Shown here: positions 20,907 to 31,816 of the stretch, piece after piece
Layout: every line of letters begins with the position of its first letter
Numbering within the stretch: position 1 is the first letter of the stretch
Assembly (NCBI GenBank): GCA_014324115.1
Contig: JACOMS010000001.1
Location: forward strand, 1 to 64,000
DNA from: Hyphomonadaceae bacterium
GTDB taxonomy: Bacteria; Pseudomonadota; Alphaproteobacteria; Caulobacterales; Maricaulaceae
Reading direction: 5' to 3'
Length of the DNA: 64,000 bases
The notes under the pieces: generated by a model
The model's input: the letters and a program-made list of their open reading frames with translations, nothing else
What the model was told of the DNA's origin: nothing
Databases searched by the model: none
Program-made: the position numbers and the translations under genes

Positions 20907-21281
20907 CCGCAGCCTCACCACCTGTCACAAGGTCAAGGGCCCATGATTTCTTCTGATTCGCCGCTAATGGCAATAACTTCAGCTTCGCGGTAGATGTTCC
21001 CAATGTGACTGCCACGCAAGCACCCAGCTCCGCCCGGTATTTGTACGGTGCCGTCGGTCTAATGCGAACCCGTTGTCCCATCCTTTCGGGCGGTTACCAG
21101 TGTCACCAGCATGACCCGAAATCAGTAACACAAATGCGTAAAACACAAACACATAATTGCGTGTTTATGTACTTGCATGATTACATGAATGCGTGTGAGC
21201 CCCTCGAAAAAACTGCTCTGACACTGCTACATACACAATTGCGGAGAAGTTTTGTAAAAGGCTTAAGGGTTTGCCGCGGTG

Positions 21282-22703
21282 TCAAGCCAGCACTCCTGTC
21301 AGACTGTTCTTCCCGGCATCGGCAATCGTCACGGGCATAATCCGGCCTTTCAGATTCACGTCACCGTAAAAGTGTGTGCCTTGAAGGTAGGGACTGCGGC
21401 CGAAGAGTTGTCCATCCTGGCGCCCCGAGTCTTCAACCAGTATGTTGAGCTTGCGCCCGATCAAGGATTTATTGAACACCGTCTGTTGGGAATAGAGCAG
21501 GTTTTGCAGGGCTTGCAGACGTTGCTGTTTCACATCTTCCGGAACTTGGCACGGCATGGAGGCTCCCGGGGTTCCTGGGCGGACGGAGTATTTGAAACTG
21601 AAGGAGGCGGCATAGCCGATTTCCGCGACGCATTTCATGGTTTGTTCGAAATCCAGATCGGTTTCACCGGGAAAACCGACGATGAAATCGCCGGATAGGG
21701 CGATGTCGGGGCGGGTTTCACGAATACGCCCGATCAGGTCCCGGTAGTGCGCGTATGTATGCCCGCGATTCATGGCACGGAGGATTTTGTCCGAACCGCT
21801 TTGTATCGGCAGGTGCAGATACGGCATCAGCTTTTCTTCATCGCCGAGCACACGGATCAGCCCATCATCCATATCGCGCGGGTGAGAGGTGGTGAAGCGG
21901 ATGCGGTCAATGCCTCCAATCCCGGCCACATGCTGGATGAGCTCACCCAACCCCCAATCAGCCCCGTCATGGACGGCATGATAGGCATTCACATTCTGCC
22001 CTATCAGGGTGATTTCCCGCACGCCCTTACAGGCGAGGTGCCGGGCCTCGGCCACAACCTGCTCGACGGACCTCGAAATTTCCGCCCCGCGCGTATAGGG
22101 CACGACACAGAAGGTACAGAATTTGTCACAGCCCTCCTGAACGGTCAGGAATGCCGAATAACCTTTGGGGTTGCGGGTTGCGGGCAAGTTGTCAAATTTC
22201 TCCAGCGTGTCGAAATCCGTCTCCAGCACACCATCCTGATCCCGGGTCACACGGGCGATCATTTCCGGGAGTTTGTGATAGGTCTGCGGGCCGAGCACCA
22301 TATCCACCACAGGTGCACGGCGCATGATTTCGTCGCCTTCAGCCTGGGCCACACAGCCGGCCACGGCGACTGTCATGCCGGGTCTGCCCGCCCGTAATTT
22401 TGCTTCCTTGAGTTTGCGGATGCGGCCAAGTTCAGAGTAGACTTTCTCGGCGGCCTTTTCGCGGATGTGGCAGGTATTGAGTACAACCAGATCGGCATCG
22501 TCCGGCACGTCCACCGGCGCATAGCCAATCGGCGACAGCACATCGGCCATGCGCTCACTGTCATAGACATTCATCTGACAGCCATAGGTCTTGATGAAAA
22601 TCTTTTTGGGATTCCGTATATTGGCATCGGTCTTGCGATTCACGACAGCCGGGCTGTCAACATCACGGGACGCGGTTTTATCGCGCAGTAATATATCCGA
22701 CAT
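21282..22703 (-). CDS. miaB: tRNA-2-methylthio-N6-dimethylallyladenosine synthase
   Basis: [36 protein letters not shown] radical [18 protein letters not shown] domain. Confidence 0.95.
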   Translation of the reverse strand: MSDILLRDKTASRDVDSPAVVNRKTDANIRNPKKIFIKTYGCQMNVYDSERMADVLSPIGYAPVDVPDDADLVVLNTCHIREKAAEKVYSELGRIRKLKEAKLRAGRPGMTVAVAGCVAQAEGDEIMRRAPVVDMVLGPQTYHKLPEMIARVTRDQDGVLETDFDTLEKFDNLPATRNPKGYSAFLTVQEGCDKFCTFCVVPYTRGAEISRSVEQVVAEARHLACKGVREITLIGQNVNAYHAVHDGADWGLGELIQHVAGIGGIDRIRFTTSHPRDMDDGLIRVLGDEEKLMPYLHLPIQSGSDKILRAMNRGHTYAHYRDLIGRIRETRPDIALSGDFIVGFPGETDLDFEQTMKCVAEIGYAASFSFKYSVRPGTPGASMPCQVPEDVKQQRLQALQNLLYSQQTVFNKSLIGRKLNILVEDSGRQDGQLFGRSPYLQGTHFYGDVNLKGRIMPVTIADAGKNSLTGVLA

Positions 22704-22760
22704 GGCAGGTTCCCGTATTCTTTTGCACAGCGTTTAGGGGTAGAATGGACGATTGGCAAG

Positions 22761-23081
22761 CTAGCGCTTCCGTATCCGCCAGAAATAAAGCCCGCCGACC
22801 AAGGCAATAAACACCAACCCCAGCACCTCGAATTTCGAGAGTGAACCCAGCCAAGGCCGGGTCAGGTCGGCCAACGCTCCTGTATCCATCCGCCCACCCT
22901 GCATACCGAAAACAGCTACTCCTATTGCAATCGCAGCGGTTATTCCGGCCAGAGAAAACACAGCGGCCATGAAACGGCTATCCCGGCGCTCCTGTTTGCG
23001 CCTCCGTTCAGCCTGACGGTGATAGCGACGGAAGCGGCGATCTGATATGTTTGGCTTATGGCCTGTGTCATTCTGTACCAT
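22761..23081 (-). CDS. Small hypothetical membrane protein
   Basis: 106 aa, basic N-terminus, two hydrophobic segments. Confidence 0.5.
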   Translation of the reverse strand: MVQNDTGHKPNISDRRFRRYHRQAERRRKQERRDSRFMAAVFSLAGITAAIAIGVAVFGMQGGRMDTGALADLTRPWLGSLSKFEVLGLVFIALVGGLYFWRIRKR

Positions 23082-23130
23082 AGTTATATCCTAACATAGC
23101 CGTCGGGGCATTTTATATTAAATATGGATT

Positions 23131-23592
23131 ATGTTACGCATGCTGGGCATATGGTCATGTTTGTGGCTCGCTCCCTATGCTTGGGCGCAGAGCCAGAGCA
23201 CGGATATTCGACCCAAGGCCAATCGCATCCTCGGCGAAGCGCTGCTCGAGGAGTTCCTCAACACCACCCACAACGGGGCGTATAATTTCACCGATGACGG
23301 ACAGCCCCAGCGGTTTTATACCGAGACGCATCATGATGACGGGCGCGTCACCTACCGCGAGGATGGTGTGGATTATGACGGGGTCTGGATCATTTCGAAG
23401 GAGCGGCTCTGTTTTGTTTATGCCGATGAAGAGATGAACGGCGGCTGTTTCCGCGTTTACAAGATCGGGAACTGTTTTTACTATTACAGTGATTTGATCA
23501 CGGAATTCGACGATGAGCTTGACCGCGACTACTGGACGGCCCGAAGTGTGAAAGACGGCGAAACCCCGAATTGCGAGCCGGGCCTGTCATAA
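23131..23592 (+). CDS. Hypothetical secreted protein
   Basis: N-terminal signal peptide (MLRMLGIWSCLWLAPYAWAQ); GAYNFTDDGQPQRFYTETHHDDGRVTYREDGVDYDGVW. Confidence 0.65.
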   Translation: MLRMLGIWSCLWLAPYAWAQSQSTDIRPKANRILGEALLEEFLNTTHNGAYNFTDDGQPQRFYTETHHDDGRVTYREDGVDYDGVWIISKERLCFVYADEEMNGGCFRVYKIGNCFYYYSDLITEFDDELDRDYWTARSVKDGETPNCEPGLS

Positions 23593-23767
23593 GGGCCTTC
23601 GTCTCAGGGAATTATGTACCTGACACCTTCTGGCCAGTCGCACCGGTTCCGGCGCGGGCAGCGGGTCGCGCCTTTACTATCGGTTGGCGGAGACTTTCAT
23701 CCGATGCATCTTAGCGGACTTTCTGCGCCGCTTTTGATAGACACGCATTTTGACATGGACGGCAATC

Positions 23768-24703
23768 ATGGCTTTGACACCGCCGAAACATTTTCTTTCA
23801 CTCTCCGATATTCCCGCATCCGAGCTGCGGGCTATTCTGGATGAAGCCCGTCGGCGAAAAAAAGCGCGGGCTGGACTGGCCAAAGGTATGCCGGATATTG
23901 ACGCCCCCTTTCTCGGTGAATGTCTGGCCATGATATTTGAGAAAAACTCGACCCGGACACGGTTTTCCTTTGATATGGCGATGCGGCAGTTAGGCGGGCA
24001 AACGATTGTCGCCGGAGTGGGAGATATGCAACTGGGGCGTGGCGAAACCGTTGAAGATACGGCCAAAGTCCTGTCGCGTTTGGTCGATGTTATCATGATA
24101 CGCGCGAAATCGCATTATGATGTGGTCACACTGGCTCGGAACGCAACCGTGCCTATCATAAACGGCCTTACGAATTACAATCACCCGTGCCAGATCATGG
24201 CCGATTTACAGACCCTTGAGGAACGCGGCAAAAATCTTTCCGATATGACCCTGACCTGGGTTGGGGACGGGAACAATGTGTCCGTGTCCTTTCTGCATGC
24301 GGCCGCCAAATTCGGCTATCATCTGCGCATGTCAACACCCACTAGTTACGGTCTGTCCGGACAGGTTCTTTCAGCGGCTGAGATGGCCGGGGCGAAAGTC
24401 TCTCTCATAGCCGATCCGGTAGATGCCTGCCGCGATACGGATGTTGTGATCACCGACACATTTGTATCCATGGGCGACGCAGATGCCGGGCGACGGCTAA
24501 GGGACCTCATGCCGTGGCAGGTCACAGACCGGTTGATGGAAGCCGCGAAACCGGATGCGCTGTTCCTGCATTGCCTGCCCGCCCATCGCGGCGAGGAAGT
24601 CTCTGCAAGTGTCATTGACGGGCCGCAATCTGTGGTTTTTGACGAGGCCGAAAACCGCCTCCATACACAAAAGGCCATCCTGACCTGGTGCCTTGACGCC
24701 TGA
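23768..24703 (+). CDS. argF: Ornithine carbamoyltransferase
   Basis: [52 protein letters not shown]. Confidence 0.95.
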   Translation: MALTPPKHFLSLSDIPASELRAILDEARRRKKARAGLAKGMPDIDAPFLGECLAMIFEKNSTRTRFSFDMAMRQLGGQTIVAGVGDMQLGRGETVEDTAKVLSRLVDVIMIRAKSHYDVVTLARNATVPIINGLTNYNHPCQIMADLQTLEERGKNLSDMTLTWVGDGNNVSVSFLHAAAKFGYHLRMSTPTSYGLSGQVLSAAEMAGAKVSLIADPVDACRDTDVVITDTFVSMGDADAGRRLRDLMPWQVTDRLMEAAKPDALFLHCLPAHRGEEVSASVIDGPQSVVFDEAENRLHTQKAILTWCLDA

Positions 24704-24837
24704 GCCTGTCGTCTCACTCATGCGCAGTTTGACGGCATCAAAATGCCTGACCGTGGCACAGGATTACCATTTTATTGCATGAGTAAGACTGTTGCGAGCA
24801 CATGCTGAGGGTATTTTGTTGTTGTTTAATGAAGTAT

Positions 24838-25758
24838 GATTGGCTTCAGCGATGGCATTTAACTGGAGGCTTGCATGGACCTCTTTATGGGTTTGCTTTT
24901 GGAGCGGGTTGCATTGGACAATGTGCTGCGCAAGGTTGGGGCATTGATTGGCGGCACGTTGGCTGGAAGGTGGGCAAGGTTCGTTTGCAGCTTGGCCGGT
25001 CGGGTTATGACGTGGATTTGATGCTGCGTGTTCTTTTGCCCGGCCAAAGGCATTCTCTGTCGGATCGGAAACTGGAAGAGGCTTTGCGTGTGCGTTTGGA
25101 TTTCATGTTATTTTGTGGTGCGTCGCTTTTTGAGAACGTCCCGGATCACAGGACGCTCTGCGGTTTCCGTTGTGCGCTGGTGCGGTTGGGTTTGTTTGAG
25201 GCTGTTCCGGGTGAGGTCAACCGCCATTTGTGCGCGCATGGGCTGAAAGTAGAGCATGCGGCGATGGCAGTGTGGTGACGGAGTGCCTGTGGGCGGACCC
25301 TGATGGGTGCTGGTTGAAGAAAGGTAACACATTGTACTTCGGCCACAAGGGCTTTTGGCGCAGGGATGGCTATGTGGAGGTTGTGCCTGTCCGTCCCGCG
25401 AACGCAGTTGAAGCGCCCCATCTGCCGCACCAGCTCAAGGGATGCAGGGCGGTGCGTGTTCTGGCGGACAAGGCCTGTTCCAGTGAGACGAACGGCGCAG
25501 CGCTTGCCCGACAGGGCTTGAAATCTGGCGATCATGTACCGGGCGGGACGGAACCATCCGCCAAGCGCCTGGCAGAGGAAGTTCAACCGGCTGGTGGCGA
25601 AGCGACGCTGGATCATCGGGCGAACGCTCAAGGGTCTCTTCCATGGGGGGCGTGCCCGCTACATCACGGGGGAGAAAGTCGAGGCGGAGTTGACCTTCAA
25701 GGCAGAGGCGATGAATCTGCTCAAGGCGGCCAACCGCATTGACCTGGTGGCTGCGTGA
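24838..25758 (+). pseudogene. IS5-family transposase remnant, multiply frameshifted
   Basis: MDLFMGLLLERVALDNVLRKVGALI / DVDLMLRVLLPGQRHSLSDRKLEEALRVRLDFMLFCGASLFENVPDHRTLCGFR / GYVEVVPVRPANAVEAPHLPHQL...VRVLADKACSSETNGAAL / RKFNRLVAKRRWIIGRTLKGLFHGGRARYITGEKVEAELTFKAEAMNLLKAANR lie in different + frames. Confidence 0.88.
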
Positions 25759-26195
25759 GGGGGAGTCTGTCCAAAATTATCTGATACCGCAAATGTCAGA
25801 GCGGAAAGTGCACGCGTCAGCACCAGACACGCGCGCGCCGGGCCCGAAAACGGCGAGAATCCCAAAGTGCTGGCGAATCTGAATAAATTCGCAACAGTCT
25901 TGCCTTTCATGCCAACAAACCTCACAAGCATGACATCCTGTCAACGGCGCTTTGGCCCGTTGCTGCGACACTCCGCAACAGCGGCTTCGCTAACTGCGCC
26001 ATGCATTTACCTCCATGTCCGACATCGCCGGATCAGATTTAGCGCATATGTGCTCCATCCCGGATGATTATACAGGCCCTTGGCGGCCATACTGCCCCAC
26101 GGGATGTAACATTGGGCAAATTCCGCAAAATACGGACCCGGGTTCCAGGTTTAATGACCCTTGACCTGAAACAGCGGGATATTAAATCCCCGCCC

Positions 26196-27107
26196 ATGAC
26201 CTGTTGTGTGGCGGCTCTTTACTGTTTTACGCACCTGCCGGACTTTGAAACACTCAAGGCTCCGTTACTTGGTCTGTGCAACTCATTCCAAATGAAGGGC
26301 ACGCTCCTGCTGGCGCGGGAGGGAATTAACGGGACTGTAGCGGGAACGGACACGGCCATTGCGGAGCTTTTGTCATTCCTGCGTATGGATCCGCGCCTGG
26401 CCGATCTTGATTGCAAGGAAAGCCGGGCTGCCGGAATACCGTTTTACCGCATGAAAGTCCGCCTCAGGAAGGAAATTGTGAGCATGGGGGTGGACGGCAT
26501 TGACCCAAATAGAATTGTCGGCACCTATGTGGAACCCGAACACTGGAACGCACTTATATCTGATCCCCATGTGGTGCTGATCGATACCCGCAATGATTAC
26601 GAGGTTGAAATCGGCACCTTTGAGGGCGCGATCAACCCGCAAACCCGGACCTTCCGCGAATTCCCGCAATGGGTCAGGGACAATCGCGAACGGCTGAACA
26701 AGCCCAAAGTCGCCATGTTCTGTACGGGCGGGATACGCTGCGAAAAGGCGAGTTCCTATATGAAACAACAGGGTTTTGATGAGGTTTATCACCTCAAGGG
26801 CGGCATCCTGAAATATCTTGAACACATAAAGGAAGACAACAGCTTGTGGAATGGCGACTGTTTCGTCTTCGATCAGCGAGTCGCCGTAGGGCATGGTTTG
26901 AACGAGAGCGACTATGATCAATGCTTCGCCTGTCGCTATCCTGTCACGGAAGGAGACAAACAACATCCGCTTTACATTGAGGGGGTCTCCTGCCCCCGCT
27001 GCCACAACCGGATGAGCCTGGACCGGCGGGAGCGGTTTGCCGAACGGCAAAAGCAGATCAAACTCGCAACAAAGCGGGGTGAGGTTCATATAGGGCGGGC
27101 GGGATAG
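26196..27107 (+). CDS. trhO: tRNA uridine(34) hydroxylase, rhodanese family
   Basis: [75 protein letters not shown] opens 26064, start 26196 preferred. Confidence 0.92.
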   Translation: MTCCVAALYCFTHLPDFETLKAPLLGLCNSFQMKGTLLLAREGINGTVAGTDTAIAELLSFLRMDPRLADLDCKESRAAGIPFYRMKVRLRKEIVSMGVDGIDPNRIVGTYVEPEHWNALISDPHVVLIDTRNDYEVEIGTFEGAINPQTRTFREFPQWVRDNRERLNKPKVAMFCTGGIRCEKASSYMKQQGFDEVYHLKGGILKYLEHIKEDNSLWNGDCFVFDQRVAVGHGLNESDYDQCFACRYPVTEGDKQHPLYIEGVSCPRCHNRMSLDRRERFAERQKQIKLATKRGEVHIGRAG

Positions 27108-27181
27108 GCCCCCTTAAAAAACCGGCCAAGCCCTGTCAGGGCCGACAAATTCGGAAAAACAGCACAAGTACCTTTATGCGC

Positions 27182-27484
27182 TTATCGAAAATTGTCCAAT
27201 CTGACAATTTTCGCCGCAGGCCCGCCACCGGATGCCCGGGGCGCGTCCGGTGGCGGCCCGGGCTTTTTATTTGCCTGCGTCACATCTGTTTGTTCCGGCA
27301 TTGCGTCACCATATTGAATGCTATCTGCACAAACCCGATCCGGATACGGCTCCATACCCGCGGCCAGTTCTTCGGCCAAATCAGCGAATTTCCTGAGTTT
27401 GTGGAATGTCCAGGGGGACTCCTCCTCTGAAGCCACCCGGGTCCGCGCCCACTCTCCCACCAGTAATAAAGTCGTTTTATCCAT
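27182..27484 (-). CDS. Hypothetical protein
   Basis: 100-aa ORF between trhO and nfeD; no recognised domain. Confidence 0.45.
   Translation of the reverse strand: MDKTTLLLVGEWARTRVASEEESPWTFHKLRKFADLAEELAAGMEPYPDRVCADSIQYGDAMPEQTDVTQANKKPGPPPDAPRASGGGPAAKIVRLDNFR
27234..27268 (+). terminator. Candidate intrinsic terminator downstream of trhO
   Basis: GCCCGGG (27234-27240) / CCCGGGC (27257-27263) followed by TTTTT; lies 125 bp past the trhO stop and inside the opposite-strand hypothetical ORF. Confidence 0.4.
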
Positions 27485-27626
27485 CGGCGGGCAGGTAACA
27501 CGGCAAACTTAAGACAAGGTTGCACCGGAATTAACAAACAGTGCACCTGTATTGACGCCGCGTTAAGTATATCTCTGTGCGGGCGGGGGAAGATTTACCG
27601 CATTCCCTCTCCGTAAGGGATGATTG

Positions 27627-28142
27627 TCAGTGTCGTCCCGTAAATCCCGACAAAATCGGAAAGTTACGCGACACACCATGGGGTACAACCATCAACGTCG
27701 TCCCGTCAACGGACACCACACGCAACTCGTCCCCGGCTTTGGCATCACCGTCCCGCATGGCCGCGCGCCATTGCGTATCACCGACTCGCACACGTCCCTG
27801 CCCCGCATCAAAATCGGCAACGGCACGGACGCGCCTGCCGACCATGGAACGAGCGCGGTCATTCAGATCGGACGGTTCGCCGCCTTTCATACGCGGACGG
27901 ATATACTTGTGGCCGATCCACATCAGGGATGTTGAGAGGATAAAAAACAGCAGAAACTGCATCTGCAAACTCAAAGGCAGGAAGAAAACCACTATGCCGA
28001 CAAACAATGCAGAAAACGCAGGCCAGAGGATATAGGTCGTACCCGTTATAACTTCGAGAATGAGCAAAACAACACCGAGGATAACCCACTTGGTGCCGTC
28101 TATCGAGGTCAGCATCGCCACCAGAAAGTTATCATCCGCCAT
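27627..28142 (-). CDS. NfeD family protein
   Basis: N-terminal TM segments, C-terminal OB-like domain (GRRVRAVADFDAGQGRVRVGDTQWRA); adjacent to SPFH gene. Confidence 0.85.
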   Translation of the reverse strand: MADDNFLVAMLTSIDGTKWVILGVVLLILEVITGTTYILWPAFSALFVGIVVFFLPLSLQMQFLLFFILSTSLMWIGHKYIRPRMKGGEPSDLNDRARSMVGRRVRAVADFDAGQGRVRVGDTQWRAAMRDGDAKAGDELRVVSVDGTTLMVVPHGVSRNFPILSGFTGRH

Positions 28143-28147
28143 ACCGG

Positions 28148-29071
28148 CTATGCCTGTTTACCGGACTTGAGCAGAGCCTCAACACCGCCGACAGTCGCAG
28201 CGAGGCTTGATAATTCCGCCGGTACGATCAATGTCTTCTGGTTCGACGACGTGGCCAGTTTTTCAAAGGCCTGCACATACTCCCGCGCCACGAAATAGTT
28301 CACCGCATTGACGTTGCCCTCGGCAATCGCTTCCGACACCATAGTTGTGGCTGCCGCTTCGGCCTGAGCCTCGCGCTCGCGGGCTTCGGCATCCAGAAAC
28401 GCAGCCTCGCGGCGCCCCTCGGCTTGGCGGATGGCCGCCTCCTTTTCGCCTTCCGCATGCAGTATCTCGCTTTGCTTTTGCCCCTCCGCCATCAGGATTT
28501 CAGCCCGTTTTTCACGCTCGGCCTTCATTTGTTTATTCATGGCCTGGGTAATATCATGGGGCGGGGACAGATCCTTGATCTCAATCCGGGTAACCTTCGT
28601 TCCCCACGGATCGGTTGCCGCATCAATAACCTTCAACAGCCTTGCATTGATATCGTCACGACGGGACAGAACCTCGTCCAGATCCATGGATCCAACCACA
28701 GTGCGCACATTGGTCAGACTCAGATTCAGAATTGCATTTTCGAGATTGTTGACCTCATAGGCGGCCCTGCGGGCATCCACGACCTGAATGAACACCACGG
28801 CATCCGCGGTAACCATGGCGTTATCCTTGGTAATGACATCCTGTGACGGAACATCAACCACCCTCTCACGCATATTCATTTTATAGCCGACCGCCTGCGT
28901 GACCGGATTGATGAAGTTCAGACCCGGTTTCAGGGTTTTGATGTAGCGCCCGAATTGCTCAACCGTATATTCCATGCCCTGCGGCACGGTCTTGAATGAG
29001 CGCAGGAGCATGACAAGCCCCAGAATCGCTAAAACGACAAACAGAAACATCTCCAGGTTAATCCCTTCCAT
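28148..29071 (-). CDS. qmcA: SPFH domain membrane protein QmcA-like
   Basis: VPQGMEYTVEQFGRYIKTLKPGLNFINPV; SVDLDEVLSRRDDIN-like segment; coiled-coil AEREKRAEILMAEGQKQSEILHAEGEKEA. Confidence 0.92.
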   Translation of the reverse strand: MEGINLEMFLFVVLAILGLVMLLRSFKTVPQGMEYTVEQFGRYIKTLKPGLNFINPVTQAVGYKMNMRERVVDVPSQDVITKDNAMVTADAVVFIQVVDARRAAYEVNNLENAILNLSLTNVRTVVGSMDLDEVLSRRDDINARLLKVIDAATDPWGTKVTRIEIKDLSPPHDITQAMNKQMKAEREKRAEILMAEGQKQSEILHAEGEKEAAIRQAEGRREAAFLDAEAREREAQAEAAATTMVSEAIAEGNVNAVNYFVAREYVQAFEKLATSSNQKTLIVPAELSSLAATVGGVEALLKSGKQA

Positions 29072-29085
29072 AAAATTATGCTTTC

Positions 29086-29565
29086 CTAGAGGCGCTCAAG
29101 CATATAGTCTGCCGATGAGACCTTGAATTCGCCGCTTTCCTCAATGTTGAGCTGTTCGACCACGCCGTCATTGACGACCATGGAATAACGCTGTGATCTC
29201 TGACCCATGCCGAAACCCGTAGCATCCATTACCAAACCGACGGCCTTGGCGAAATCGCCATTTCCGTCGGCCAGCATCCGGATACCGCCGACACCGGAGT
29301 GCTCCGCCCATGCCCCCATAACGAACACGTCGTTGACGGACGTGCAGGCGACGGCATCTATCCCTTTGGAGGATAACTCGGCCGCTTTTGCCTTGAAGCC
29401 GGGCAGATGTTTGGCCGAGCAGGTCGGGGTGAAAGCCCCGGGCACCGCAAACAATGCGACACGCCTGCCGTTGAAAACATCGCCGGTAGTGACGGGCTCG
29501 GGTCCATCTGCGCCGGTCGTCATGAAGTTCGCCTCCGGCAGTTTGTCGCCGACTTTAATACTCAT
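29086..29565 (-). CDS. Peroxiredoxin (Prx5-type)
   Basis: VALFAVPGAFTPTCSAKHLPGF; start MSIKVGDKLP at 29565; ORF-track N-terminal extension to 29823 judged artefactual. Confidence 0.93.
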   Translation of the reverse strand: MSIKVGDKLPEANFMTTGADGPEPVTTGDVFNGRRVALFAVPGAFTPTCSAKHLPGFKAKAAELSSKGIDAVACTSVNDVFVMGAWAEHSGVGGIRMLADGNGDFAKAVGLVMDATGFGMGQRSQRYSMVVNDGVVEQLNIEESGEFKVSSADYMLERL

Positions 29566-30029
29566 GGGAATCTCCCTAGTCCGGAGCGTACATAGGACAG
29601 TTGCCGCAACATTGCAAGCCGGATTCAGGCTAAAAATGTGACGGGGCAAGCCCTTGAAACTTTTCTGTCGCGTCAGTATTGCATCTTGACCATGGACATG
29701 TATGCAGATTACCACAGCTTGGAGGCTGTGCGGAAAGAAAACTGCTACACATACATGATGTACGCATACATGATGGGATAGCTGCGTAAATTTTAATGCG
29801 CAGGGCCGCGCTTGATATCCCACTTGGCGCGGCCGGGGCTCCCGGGGTTTTACTTCTTTTCTCCGGGGGCCCCTTCGTTTTGAATGCAGTCCAGTGTAGT
29901 ACTGTCAGTGATTTGTGATGGTAGATGGAATAGGAAGTCATGTGTCATGTTACCTTGGTCCCTGACGCGCCCCGGGCCGCTTCGGACGGACAAGGGACTA
30001 GGGTCGGGACTCATTAAATCCGGTATGTG

Positions 30030-30441
30030 ACGATGGCCATGGGCGGCATGATAGCCCGAAGCCGTGATCTGACCCTCAAACGCTGCAAACAGATCATCCA
30101 TCACCCCTGCCTTTTTCAGATGCTCGCGAAAGGTCCAGATCGTGTTCCGATCCGCAAGCCCTGCCTTCCAAGCCCGGAAAGCGCCCATAGCTCAACCGAT
30201 CCGTAATCAGAAACTCCGCACGTTCATCGGCAAAGATCATTCAGGGCCTGCAGGATCAGTACTTGAACATCAGAACCGGATCAAACGGGGGACGACCGCC
30301 CTTGCGCCGATCCGGAACCGGGCGAAAGACTTCAAAATCAATGATGTCATTCATCACCTCAAGGGTGTCCCCCAAATCGCCAACCCGCTCAAGTCGTTCG
30401 CCCAGGTCGAATAGGTCGTGTTGTGCCATACAAAACAGCAA
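30030..30441 (-). pseudogene. Second, unrelated IS5-type transposase remnant (N-terminal part, frameshifted)
   Basis: MAQHDLFDLGERLERVGDLGDTLEVMNDIIDFEVFRPVPDRRKGGRPPFDPVLMFKY, then in other frames DERAEFLITDRLSYGRF and LADRNTIWTFREHLKKAGVMDDLFAAFEGQITASGYHA. Confidence 0.85.
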
Positions 30442-30569
30442 TCACACTTCACACCAAAAACCCAAGGGTCTTGGAAGTGTCCGGTTGTATATGGGTGCCG
30501 TGGAAGAGTAGCGCCTTCGGGAGGGGTATGCGGGTCGGGCGGAAAGGAGACCCGCCCGGACAAAACAGA

Positions 30570-30809
30570 CTAATTTCCTCCCAGCGCCTCAACCTGCGCT
30601 TTCAGGGATGCATTTTCGACCTGTAATTGATCAACGCGGAGCTTCAGCGCTTCAAACTCGTCCCGGCCAACCAGATCCATCCCAGATATCAGCTTTTCGG
30701 CTTGGGACCGACCAACGGCAAGTACCTCATCGCCGACGCCTTTCACCGCACCGGCTGCGTTGGTCAATAGATTGGTCAGGTCATCAAAGGGTTTTGAACG
30801 GCTTTGCAT
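30570..30809 (-). CDS. UbiK-like accessory factor (BMFP family)
   Basis: MQSRSKPFDDLTNLLTNAAGAVKGVGDE...VGRDEFEALKLRVDQLQVENASLKAQVEAL; ORF opens at 30848. Confidence 0.8.
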   Translation of the reverse strand: MQSRSKPFDDLTNLLTNAAGAVKGVGDEVLAVGRSQAEKLISGMDLVGRDEFEALKLRVDQLQVENASLKAQVEALGGN

Positions 30810-30913
30810 ACGAGCTCCCATAGCGTGGTGCCTTGATTTCACTTGCATATATGTAGGACGCCACTAGGAGAAATCCAGAGTTACATCCGAGTTTCAGAGG
30901 AGTCGTTCCCGTC

Positions 30914-31816
30914 ATGCTGATAGACCTGACCCTGAACGCAATCACTTTCCCGGACTGGATCAGCGAGACGGCTGTGACGATACCTCTGCCGGGTGGTCGG
31001 TCTCTACCCATTCGCTGGTACGGTCTTGCCTATATTTTCGGGGTTATTCTGGCTTTCCTCCATGCTTTGCGAATAACGCACATCAGGGAGCTCTGGGTGC
31101 CGGACGGCGTGACGCGCGGGGTGGACACCGTTCCCGGCAGGCAGATGCTTGAGGACTTCGCGTTTTACTGTTTGCTCGGCATCCTGATTGGCGGGCGTGC
31201 GGGTTCCCTGATTCTTTACGATTCGCCGGATACTTTCTGGGATATTTTCAAGGTTTGGGAAGGTGGCATGGCCTTCCACGGTGGATTTCTGGGTGTGTGC
31301 GTCGCCATTTGGTTTACGTCACGGAAGTACAAGATCTCAATCTGGCGCTGGGCCGACATGGTTGCTATCGGTGCCCCATTGGGTCTGTTTCTCGGGCGCA
31401 TCGCCAATTTCGTGAATCAGGAGCTCTGGGGCCGCCCGACAGAAGTGCCTTGGGCGGTTGTTTTTCCCAAAAAGGACTGGACGCCGCGCCATCCGAGCCA
31501 GATTTACGAAGCTGTGCTGGAAGGTCTGGTGATATTTCTGATTCTCTGGTATATGACGCGGAAGACGAAGGCACTGACCAGACCGGGTATCTGCGCGGGA
31601 CTGTTTGTTTTTCTCTATGGGGTTTTCCGCACTTTTGTGGAGTTTTTCCGCGAGCCGGACAATATCCCGCAAATCCACGAATACTTCACCCGCGGCATGC
31701 TCTATTCCCTGCCGATGATCGTGGCCGGATCCCTTATCACCTTGTGGGCCTGTCGCCGCCAGCCTGTCGCCCCCCACTTTGCGAAGGGGGAGACCAAAGG
31801 GGCTGATGTCACTTAG
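30914..31816 (+). CDS. lgt: Prolipoprotein diacylglyceryl transferase
   Basis: IRWYGLAYIFGV; GRAGSLILYD; FHGGFLGV; GRIANFVNQELWGRPTEVPWAVVFP; RHPSQIYEA. Confidence 0.95.
   Translation: MLIDLTLNAITFPDWISETAVTIPLPGGRSLPIRWYGLAYIFGVILAFLHALRITHIRELWVPDGVTRGVDTVPGRQMLEDFAFYCLLGILIGGRAGSLILYDSPDTFWDIFKVWEGGMAFHGGFLGVCVAIWFTSRKYKISIWRWADMVAIGAPLGLFLGRIANFVNQELWGRPTEVPWAVVFPKKDWTPRHPSQIYEAVLEGLVIFLILWYMTRKTKALTRPGICAGLFVFLYGVFRTFVEFFREPDNIPQIHEYFTRGMLYSLPMIVAGSLITLWACRRQPVAPHFAKGETKGADVT

Noticed and set aside
20907-21281. Possible tRNA or ncRNA in the udk-miaB gap
   Set aside because: No T-loop GGTTCGAATCC or cloverleaf arms visible; small ORFs there lack support
29566-29823. N-terminal extension of the peroxiredoxin ORF
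   Set aside because: Peroxiredoxin homology begins at MSIKVGDKLP (29565); upstream is AT-rich repeat-containing intergenic DNA
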